Shown piece by piece: positions 8,233-14,108 of a DNA stretch of 22,385 bases. Under the pieces are notes generated by a model, which did no database searches, was not told the origin of the DNA, and was given only the letters and a program-made list of their open reading frames with translations. The stretch spans positions 1 through 22,385 of the forward strand of contig UQST01000044.1 of assembly GCA_900543815.1 (NCBI GenBank), given 5' to 3'. This DNA is from an uncultured Prevotellaceae bacterium (lineage in GTDB: Bacteria > Bacteroidota > Bacteroidia > Bacteroidales > Bacteroidaceae). The position numbers and the translations under genes were made by a program. How positions within the stretch are numbered: the stretch's first letter is position 1; each line of letters begins with the position of its first letter.

Positions 8233-8370
8233 TACGGAGTTATTGCTTCTGGTAAAACTCCCTAGAGCATAAAGGCTCACCCGATATATCCTGGGGACCA
8301 ATCCGCCAACTGATTCAGTATGACTTCTACAACACTGTCCACTGATTCTGTTTGTGAATAGGAAAAGTGT

Positions 8371-8414
8371 CTAGTGAAATCAAGAAAAGACACTAGTGAA
8401 ATCAGGAAAAGACA
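8371..8414 (+). repeat. Two tandem 22-nt units (CTAGTGAAATCA-type), in phase with the next array
   Basis: CTAGTGAAATCAAGAAAAGACA-type units occupy 8371-8392 and 8393-8414, differing at one base. The GGAAAA/AGAAAA core recurs at 8361, 8383 and 8405, so the 22-nt period already starts upstream in degraded form. The last unit abuts the first TATCCTTGGATA unit exactly at 8415, so both repeat types share one register. Confidence 0.85.
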
Positions 8415-8470
8415 TATCCTTGGATACTTGCCCGTTTATCCTTGGATAAATTGCGAAGTATCCTTGGATA
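8415..8470 (+). repeat. Intergenic array A: three TATCCTTGGATA units at 22-bp spacing
   Basis: TATCCTTGGATA occurs exactly at 8415-8426, 8437-8448 and 8459-8470, separated by 10-nt spacers. Each unit is an inverted repeat (TATCC/GGATA), and as RNA would give a short hairpin with a CUUG loop. The last copy, with its flanks AAG and CTT, is followed by TTTTTCC. A near-identical array with the same spacing and the same 3' flank (CTTTTTCC-GGCA-TTTCTGAC) is at 20668-20723. Too small and too regularly spaced for CRISPR. Confidence 0.92.
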
Positions 8471-8709
8471 CTTTTTCCAGGCAAATTTCTGACGGAGAAA
8501 GGCAGAGTTCCTTGGCAACTCCTTCCTCTTCTATGATTATGGAATTCGGGAGCGGCATCTGCAAATCCACATTCAGACAAGAGGGAAGGAGCATTTTCCT
8601 TAGTAAACAGGTTCAACTTTTCCAACTGAAAGTTTCGGTCTTCTGAGCCAAGAGTTGCATTCGGAAGAGAAGGAAAGCGGGGCGGTATGGATATTGGTGG
8701 CGAAAATGG

Positions 8710-8740
8710 TTGGGCAATTCAGAAAGAATGCCTAAATTTG
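8710..8740 (+). promoter_or_regulatory. Promoter of the DUF4254/glycosyltransferase operon
   Basis: TTGG at 8710-8713 (-33) and TAAATTTG at 8733-8740 (-7, consensus TAnnTTTG) are separated by about 20 bp, the standard Bacteroidetes layout. Transcription would start near 8747, leaving a very short leader before the ATG at 8760. Confidence 0.8.
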
Positions 8741-8759
8741 CTGAAAATATGAATGAATT

Positions 8760-9365
8760 ATGAAATTTACAGAACTCGCCAACCCTATCTTCCGCGCGGT
8801 AATCGATGATTATCACAAGTCGGACAACGTAGATACACCCATCCAGAACCCCTATGAGAGCGGTTCCATCGAACACGATCTGTACCAGAAATGCTGGATT
8901 GACACCGTGCAGTGGCATCTGGAGGACATCATCCGCGATGAGGACATCAATCCCGTGGATGCACTGGCGCTCAAGCGTCGCATCGACAAGAGCAATCAGG
9001 ACCGTACCGACCTGGTAGAGCAGATTGACAGTTACTTCTACACCAAGTTCCACAGCGTGAAGTGTCAGGACAACGCCACCATCAACACCGAAAGCCCAGC
9101 CTGGGCCATCGACCGTCTCAGCATCCTGGCTCTGAAGATTTACCACATGCAGGAGCAGGTGGATCGCACCGACGCTTCGGCTGAACACAAGGCCCGTTGC
9201 CAGCAGAAGCTCGATATTCTGCTCCAGCAGCGCACCGACCTCTCTACAGCCATTGACCAGCTGCTTGAGGATTTCGAGGCTGGACGCAAGTACATGAAGG
9301 TCTATAAGCAGATGAAGATGTACAACGACCCCAGCACCAATCCCGTGCTCTACGGCAAGAAGTAA
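8760..9365 (+). CDS. DUF4254 domain protein, first gene of a glycan operon
   Basis: This 201-residue soluble, highly charged, helix-rich protein has no signal peptide or membrane segment. I recognise the DUF4254 family from the opening (NPIFRAVIDDYHKSD), the SIEHDLYQKCWIDTVQWHLEDIIRDEDI segment around 36-63 and the RLSILALKIYHMQEQ helix near residue 118-132. This family is found in Bacteroidetes beside glycosyltransferase genes; no biochemical role is known to me. Here it opens an operon with four glycosyltransferases, 15 nt before the GT9 gene, and has its own clear promoter. A role as scaffold or accessory to surface-glycan assembly is an inference from position only. Confidence 0.85.
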   Translation: MKFTELANPIFRAVIDDYHKSDNVDTPIQNPYESGSIEHDLYQKCWIDTVQWHLEDIIRDEDINPVDALALKRRIDKSNQDRTDLVEQIDSYFYTKFHSVKCQDNATINTESPAWAIDRLSILALKIYHMQEQVDRTDASAEHKARCQQKLDILLQQRTDLSTAIDQLLEDFEAGRKYMKVYKQMKMYNDPSTNPVLYGKK

Positions 9366-9380
9366 ACCATCCCTCGAGCA

Positions 9381-10394
9381 TTGAATCACAAACATCTGTT
9401 ACTCATACGCTTCTCCGCCTTGGGCGACATCTTGATGACTGTCCCCATCGTGGAAGCCTTGGCGCGCCAGTACCCCAACCTGCACATCACCATGGTGAGC
9501 CGTCCCTTTGTGGGTTCCATATTCAAGAGGCTCCCCCAGAACGTGCAGTTCGTAGGCATCAACCTGACACAATACAAGGGGCTGGGCGGTCTGGAGCGGC
9601 TCTACAGGGAACTGCGGGCGCTGGAGCCAGACGCTGTGTGCGACCTGCATGATGTGCTCCGCACCAAATATCTGCGCCTGCGCTTCAGGATGGCAGGCAT
9701 TCCCGTGAGCCATATCGTGAAGGACCGACGCGCACGCAAGGCATTCCTGCACGCAGCACATAAGGTGCAGCAGGAAACGAGCTTCGAGCGCTATGCCAAG
9801 GCCATCGCTCGTCTGCTGCCATTCAAGCAGCCCACACCACCCTGCCAACTGGCTTCCCAAGCCACACACCGTGGCGGCATCGGCATAGCACCCTTTGCTG
9901 CCCACCAGGGGAAGATTTATCCCCTGCAGCAGATGGAGCGCGTGGTGAGTCTGCTCTCGGCACAGGGTACCGAGGTTTATCTCTTTGGTGCAGGAGAGAA
10001 GGAGCAATCCATTATGGAACAATGGGACAAGACGTACGAGCATGCACACTCCATGGTGGGCCGGCTGGGCAACATGGCAGGCGAACTGGACTGGATAGCC
10101 GGTCTCGATGCAATGCTCACCATGGACAGCGGCAACATGCATCTGGCTTCGCTCACATGCACTCCGGTGCTCAGCATATGGGGTGCCACTCACCCGCTGG
10201 GCGGATTCCTGGGCTGGGGACAGACGATTGACCGCTGCATCCAGAAGGATTATCCCTGCCGTCCATGCAGCATCTTCGGCAACAAGCCTTGCCGCCTGGG
10301 CGACTTCCGCTGCCTGCATGACATCACTCCCGACGAGATTGTGAACCGCCTCAATGAGGTGGTACGCACCCGCAGGAGCAGCAACGTACATTGA
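9381..10394 (+). CDS. Glycosyltransferase family 9 (heptosyltransferase-like)
   Basis: This 337-residue GT-B fold glycosyltransferase resembles the ADP-heptose:LPS heptosyltransferases. The N-terminal strand and glycine turn LLLIRFSALGDILMTVP carries the conserved Asp16. The donor-site segment MDSGNMHLASLTCTPVLSIWGATHP (about 248-272) is the family signature. A cysteine-rich tail YPCRPCSIFGNKPC..C follows. Translation appears to start at TTG 9381: the next in-frame ATG (9435) would remove the LIRFSALGD motif. The gene starts 15 nt after DUF4254. It probably adds a heptose or related sugar to lipid A core, but donor and acceptor cannot be read from the sequence. Confidence 0.92.
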   Translation: MNHKHLLLIRFSALGDILMTVPIVEALARQYPNLHITMVSRPFVGSIFKRLPQNVQFVGINLTQYKGLGGLERLYRELRALEPDAVCDLHDVLRTKYLRLRFRMAGIPVSHIVKDRRARKAFLHAAHKVQQETSFERYAKAIARLLPFKQPTPPCQLASQATHRGGIGIAPFAAHQGKIYPLQQMERVVSLLSAQGTEVYLFGAGEKEQSIMEQWDKTYEHAHSMVGRLGNMAGELDWIAGLDAMLTMDSGNMHLASLTCTPVLSIWGATHPLGGFLGWGQTIDRCIQKDYPCRPCSIFGNKPCRLGDFRCLHDITPDEIVNRLNEVVRTRRSSNVH

Positions 10395-10433
10395 AACAAG
10401 CCAACACGAACACAAAAGAAAGTCCAATAGAAG

Positions 10434-11555
10434 ATGAAAATTGCCTTTGATGCCAAGCGAGCATACTGCAACTTCACAGGACTGGGAAACCACAGCCGCA
10501 CCACTCTGGACATCCTCACGCGCTATTTCCCAGACAATGACTACGTGCTCTATACACCCAAGGTGAAGCACACCCAGCTCACTGACAGTTATCTGAGAAA
10601 TAGCGCCTTGCATACCGTACAGCCCACAGGATGGCTGAAGGGAAGTCTGTGGCGCACCTACAGGCTGGCACATGAGGCAAGCCAGGAAAAGGCCGACGTG
10701 TTTCACGGATTGAGCAACGAACTTCCCTGTGGTCTCTCGCGAAAGGGCATCCCATCGGTGGTCACCATCCACGATGTGGCCTTCCACACCTTCCCCGACA
10801 TGTACCAGTGGATAGACAGGCAGATTTATGACCGCAAGTGGAAGTATGCACTCTCACATGCCGACAGCATCATCGCCATCAGCGAGAGCACCAAGCGCGA
10901 CATCCTCAGGTATTACGACGTAGAAAAGAGCAAGATACGGGTAATATACCAACCCGCAGCACCCTATTATTACACCGCCGACTGCATCCGCGCAAGGGAA
11001 GAGAAGGTTGCCCACAGACCCTTCCTGCTCTACGTGGGCTCCATCAACTCGCGCAAGAATCTGCTTGGGGCTGTACGTGCGCTGGAGATGCTGCCCGCAT
11101 CGGTGCGCCTTCCGCTGGTGGTCGTAGGCAACGGACGGGAATATATGCAGGAGGTGCAGAGGTACATCGAAGCACACCGCCTGCACGAATGGGTGGAATT
11201 CCGCACCAAGGTGGAGGATGCCCAGCTGCACGAGCTCTACGCTACGGCACGCGCCTTCATCTATCCCTCGTTCTGCGAAGGCTTCGGTCTGCCGTTGGTA
11301 GAGGCCCGTCTGAGCGGTTGTCCGGTCATCAGCAGCAACCTCTCGTCGCTGCCTGAGGCGGCTGGCCCATACTCTCTGCTTACCGACCCACACGACACCC
11401 AGGCGCTGAGCCAGGCATTGGACCGCCTCATCACCGACGATGAATTGCATCGCCAACTCTCCGTCAAGGGGCGCGAGGATGCTCTCGCCCATCTGCACCC
11501 ACAGGTGCTGGCAGGACAGTTGATGGACACCTACCGCTCGCTCGCCCGGCAGTGA
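10434..11555 (+). CDS. Glycosyltransferase family 4 (first of two)
   Basis: This 373-residue cytoplasmic GT-B enzyme of family 4 (retaining) would transfer a nucleotide-activated sugar to a growing glycan. The N-terminal acceptor domain includes the glycine-rich NFTGLGNHSR turn (13-22) and TIHDVAFHTFP (111-121). The linker signature IIAISESTKRDI (147-158) is typical. The C-terminal donor domain starts at FLLYVGSINSRKN (197-209) and carries the E-x7-E motif in CEGFGLPLVE (E282, E290). The closest general resemblance is to mannosyl/rhamnosyltransferases of O-antigen or core pathways, but the sugar is not determinable. It lies 39 nt after the GT9 gene in the same operon. Confidence 0.92.
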   Translation: MKIAFDAKRAYCNFTGLGNHSRTTLDILTRYFPDNDYVLYTPKVKHTQLTDSYLRNSALHTVQPTGWLKGSLWRTYRLAHEASQEKADVFHGLSNELPCGLSRKGIPSVVTIHDVAFHTFPDMYQWIDRQIYDRKWKYALSHADSIIAISESTKRDILRYYDVEKSKIRVIYQPAAPYYYTADCIRAREEKVAHRPFLLYVGSINSRKNLLGAVRALEMLPASVRLPLVVVGNGREYMQEVQRYIEAHRLHEWVEFRTKVEDAQLHELYATARAFIYPSFCEGFGLPLVEARLSGCPVISSNLSSLPEAAGPYSLLTDPHDTQALSQALDRLITDDELHRQLSVKGREDALAHLHPQVLAGQLMDTYRSLARQ

Positions 11556-11608
11556 GCGCCCGGCCTACCCGTCACTCACGCGCGTGTAACCTATTTATTA
11601 TCCCAGGC

Positions 11609-12706
11609 ATGAAGATTCTGTTCGACTACCAGACATTTCACACCCAACGCTTCGGAGGCATCTCCCGCTACTTCTACGAGATAGGATGCCGCATGAAGGG
11701 AGTGCAGCCCACCTTTGCCATTCCCTTCACCATGAACCAGTACATTCGCCACAGCAGGATGGCAAATCATGTGAACATCCCCAAGCGCCTCTTCAAGATA
11801 CTGGAGGGGGTATTCCGGCAGATCAACAGGAGATGGGCGGCGCACAAAATCAAACAGGGTCACTTCGACCTCTTTCACCCCACCTATTACAACCCATACT
11901 TCCTCAACCTACTGGGCAAGAAGAAGTTCGTGCTCACCATACACGACATGACCCACGAGAGATACCCACAGTATTTCTCGCCCAACGACCCCACGCCAGC
12001 CTACAAGCGACAGCTGGCAGAGCGTGCCACCCGCATCATAGCCATCAGCGAATGCACCAAGCGCGACATCATGCTCTACCTGCATGTACCCGAGGAGAAG
12101 ATTGACGTGATTTATCATGGCCTCAGCCCAAAGCCATTGGCCGAAGGAAAACCCGAAGGGCTGCCCGATGAGTACATCCTCTATGTGGGCGAGCGCAGAG
12201 GATACAAGAACTTCGAACTGCTTCTGGAAGCATTCTGCCAAGTGCACGATCGCTACCCCAACATGCATCTGGTACTCACAGGCCGCCCGATTTCCAAGCA
12301 TGAGCACGAACTCTTCGTGCAGAAGGGCTTGCAGGAGAGCATCCTGGTGATGAACGACATAAGTGACCTGGTGCTGGCACAACTCTACCGCCACGCACGG
12401 CTCTTCGTATATCCCTCTCTCTACGAGGGATTTGGTATCCCCATCCTGGAGGCTTTTGCCCAGAAATGCCCCGTGGTAGCCAGCCGTGCAAGCTGCTTTC
12501 CCGAGGTGGCAGGAGACGCAGCCGCCTACTTCTCACCTCAGTCTGCCCAGGAGTTGGCAGAGGCCATCCTGCACACGCTCTCTGATGCAGCCTACCGCAA
12601 TCAGCTGGTTGAGCGGGGCTGTGAGAGACTCAAACTATTCACATGGGAAGAGACGGCACGCAAGACGGAGGAAACCTACCGCAAGGCGCTGAAGGCTGAC
12701 CAGTAA
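11609..12706 (+). CDS. Glycosyltransferase family 4 (second of two)
   Basis: This 365-residue GT4 enzyme is parallel to its upstream neighbour. It shows FGGISRYFYEI (15-25), TIHDMTHERYP (110-120), the linker IIAISECTKRDIM (143-155), the donor-domain start YILYVGERRGYKN (189-201), and E-x7-E in EGFGIPILE (E273, E281). I chose ATG 11609 because the family begins with a MKILFDYQ-type strand. An upstream GTG at 11552 overlaps the previous stop (GTGA) and would add 19 residues with no family resemblance. The two GT4s share layout but differ in detail, so they may be old duplicates with different linkages. Confidence 0.92.
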   Translation: MKILFDYQTFHTQRFGGISRYFYEIGCRMKGVQPTFAIPFTMNQYIRHSRMANHVNIPKRLFKILEGVFRQINRRWAAHKIKQGHFDLFHPTYYNPYFLNLLGKKKFVLTIHDMTHERYPQYFSPNDPTPAYKRQLAERATRIIAISECTKRDIMLYLHVPEEKIDVIYHGLSPKPLAEGKPEGLPDEYILYVGERRGYKNFELLLEAFCQVHDRYPNMHLVLTGRPISKHEHELFVQKGLQESILVMNDISDLVLAQLYRHARLFVYPSLYEGFGIPILEAFAQKCPVVASRASCFPEVAGDAAAYFSPQSAQELAEAILHTLSDAAYRNQLVERGCERLKLFTWEETARKTEETYRKALKADQ

Positions 12707-12748
12707 AGAGGCACCGCCATTCTCCACCCGACACACAAGCACACACCC

Positions 12749-13465
12749 ATGAGCCAAGATATCAAGATAACGGTCATCACCGTGACTTTCAACGCGCGTG
12801 AGGCGCTGGAGCGAACCATCCAGAGCGTCATCCGCCAGGACTACAGCGCCCTGGAATACATCATCATAGACGGCGGTTCGCAGGACGGTTCGCTTGAACT
12901 CATCAAACAGTACAGTCCGCAGTTGGCCCATTGGACAAGCGAACCCGACCGCGGAATTTATGATGCGATGAACAAGGGCATTGTCTGTGCACAGGGCGAA
13001 TACTGCATTTTCATGAACGCAGGCGACACCTTTACAGATGAGCACGTTGTGAGCCGCGTGTTCAGTGAACTGCATCCCGCAGCCGATGTCATCTACGGCG
13101 ATATCCTGAAGAATGGAAGGCTGAAGATATCGCTCTCACCCCGCAACTGCCACAAGATGTTCTACTGCCACCAGAGCGTCTTCACCCGCACCAGCAGCCT
13201 GCGCCGCTTTCCCTTCGACATCACCCACCGCTATTCGGCAGACTTCAAGCAGGCCAAGCAGATGTTCCTCTCGGGCCTGACCTTCCTGCATGTACCCGTC
13301 GCTGTGGCCAACTTCGACACGCATGGTGTGTCCAACACCCAGCGCTCACGGGCACTTTGGGACAACGTGCGGGTGGTGTGCGAGGTGGACAAATGGACCG
13401 AGCGGGTGCGTCTCCTCCCCCATCTGCTCTTCCCCTGGATGGTGTGCAAACTGCGCGGCAAATAA
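12749..13465 (+). CDS. Glycosyltransferase family 2
   Basis: This 238-residue GT-A fold inverting glycosyltransferase has the first strand ITVITVTFNAREALERTIQSV, the nucleotide-binding IIIDGGSQDGS (about 38-48), EPDRGIYDAMNKGI (65-78) and the metal/donor-site segment FMNAGD (88-93) in place of a classic DxD. It has no membrane helices. It resembles WcaE-type enzymes of Bacteroidetes surface-glycan clusters. It closes the five-gene operon, 42 nt after the second GT4. No flippase or polymerase gene is present in the window, which favours core oligosaccharide over a polymeric O-antigen. Confidence 0.92.
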   Translation: MSQDIKITVITVTFNAREALERTIQSVIRQDYSALEYIIIDGGSQDGSLELIKQYSPQLAHWTSEPDRGIYDAMNKGIVCAQGEYCIFMNAGDTFTDEHVVSRVFSELHPAADVIYGDILKNGRLKISLSPRNCHKMFYCHQSVFTRTSSLRRFPFDITHRYSADFKQAKQMFLSGLTFLHVPVAVANFDTHGVSNTQRSRALWDNVRVVCEVDKWTERVRLLPHLLFPWMVCKLRGK

Positions 13466-13523
13466 CTCCCGCCAAGCCTGCAAAAAGCCCCGATGGCGCG
13501 TGCTGCGTATGAACTTTCCTTTG

Positions 13524-13531
13524 TAACTTTG
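13524..13531 (+). promoter_or_regulatory. -7 box TAACTTTG upstream of the aldo/keto reductase fragment
   Basis: TAACTTTG matches TAnnTTTG, 31 nt before the ATG at 13563. An AAAGGAG stretch lies between. No good -33 TTTG lies 19-20 bp upstream. The arrangement suggests the fragment is still transcribed. Confidence 0.5.
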
Positions 13532-13562
13532 CATCAAGAACTACAAAAGAAAGGAGAAACGC

Positions 13563-13772
13563 ATGGCCAAAGGACGCTCGCTGCGCCCGGAAATGCTCAC
13601 AGACGACATTGCCGGCCAATTGAAACTGTACCATCAGGAGGCTTCAACCCAAGGCCTTTCACTTCCCGAATACGCACTCAGATGGATTCTCCAACAAGAG
13701 GGAGTCACTTCGGTGCTGGTGGGAGCCAGTTCGGTGGAGCAACTGAAGCAGAACCTTCGTTGCACGGAATAA
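13563..13772 (+). pseudogene. Orphan C-terminal fragment of an aldo/keto reductase
   Basis: These 69 codons resemble the last quarter of aldo/keto reductases of the YghZ type. RSLRPEMLTDDIAGQLKLYHQEA precedes GLSLPEYALRWILQQEGVTSVLVGASSVEQLKQNL, the segment that forms the NADPH-pyrophosphate pocket near the barrel's C-terminus. Family members are usually around 330 residues. The catalytic Asp, Tyr, Lys and His lie in the missing part, so no reductase activity is expected. The in-frame codons before 13563 do not look like the family. It still has a promoter-like box and AAAGGAG before the ATG. Either a decayed gene or a small protein reusing the fragment. Confidence 0.7.
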
Positions 13773-13785
13773 ACACATACACAAA

Positions 13786-13867
13786 ACGCAATGCGGTGCA
13801 AGCCCCATCGCAGCGCGCTGCGATGACAGATGCAGCACGCTGCGACGGGCAATGCACCGCATTGCGT
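13786..13867. repeat. 82-nt long imperfect hairpin between convergent genes
   Basis: The arms ACGCAATGCGGTGCA (13786-13800) and TGCACCGCATTGCGT (13853-13867) are perfect inverted repeats. Pairing continues inward through GCCC/GGGC, TCGCAGCG/CGCTGCGA and GCTGC/GCAGC, giving about 32 bp with three small interruptions and a ten-nt loop, GATGACAGAT (13822-13831). A nested 20-bp perfect palindrome, CATCGCAGCGCGCTGCGATG (13806-13825), gives an alternative fold. It lies between the ends of a plus and a minus gene. It could be a bidirectional terminator (minus-strand side followed by TTTT) or a small non-autonomous element. No target-site duplication is evident. Confidence 0.85.
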
Positions 13868-13901
13868 CATTCTTCCCAAAATACTATAGTGAAGCGAGAG
13901 G

Positions 13902-14108
13902 TCAAATCATGAGCATGATGCGGCCTTCTGCCTTGCAGAACTGAGCCGGATAACGCATGACGGTGGCATACACCTGGGCAGAAGTCACAGGCTGTCCGTC
14001 CTTGCGCACATGCCACTGGTAGCGGTTGATGAGTGCCGCTATCTGCTCGGTGCGCAATCCTCCGTTGCACCGCACCAAGGCATAAGTAATGGCTTCGGGC
14101 AGGGTCAT
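13902..14108 (-). CDS. Small HARE-HTH-like winged-helix protein, overlapping metH stop
   Basis: This 68-residue protein starts LPEAITYALVRCNGGLRTEQIAALINR and ends with RYPAQFCKAEGRIML. The pattern (helix, GGL-x-T-x-x-IA recognition-type helix pair, VTSAQVYATVMRYP helix, short hairpin) resembles the HARE-HTH (HB1/ASXL/restriction endonuclease) winged helix. The match is by eye and moderate. Its ATG shares a base with the metH stop: minus-strand TGATGA contains TGA, an overlapping ATG, and a second in-frame TGA for metH. This implies translational coupling. A DNA-binding or MetH-associated role is inference from fold and position only. Confidence 0.7.
   Translation of the reverse strand: MTLPEAITYALVRCNGGLRTEQIAALINRYQWHVRKDGQPVTSAQVYATVMRYPAQFCKAEGRIMLMI

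Larger units (their letters stand above)
8240..8709. other. Non-coding stretch with a 22-bp-period repeat array
   Basis: No convincing gene is present; open frames here run through the repeats and lack family resemblance. The left part has a GGAGTT/AACTCC inverted repeat and two copies of ACTGATTC(A/T)G. The repeat array occupies 8371-8490. The right part up to the promoter at 8710 shows no structure I can name. Confidence 0.6.

Noticed and set aside
8415..8470. CRISPR array from regularly spaced repeats
   Set aside because: Repeats are 12 bp with 10-nt spacers, spacers are similar to each other, and no cas genes are present.
8374..8646. Open reading frames across the array A region on both strands
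   Set aside because: They run through the repeats, show no family resemblance and have no plausible start signals.
9399..10787. Long antisense frame opposite the GT9/GT4 genes (and similar long frames opposite gapA, metH and the GT4s)
   Set aside because: Low-complexity His/Cys/Val/Leu-rich translations typical of antisense shadows in moderately GC-rich genes.
11552..11608. GTG start at 11552 for the second GT4, overlapping the previous stop
   Set aside because: The added 19 residues do not resemble the family, whose members begin at the MKILFDYQ-type strand (ATG 11609).
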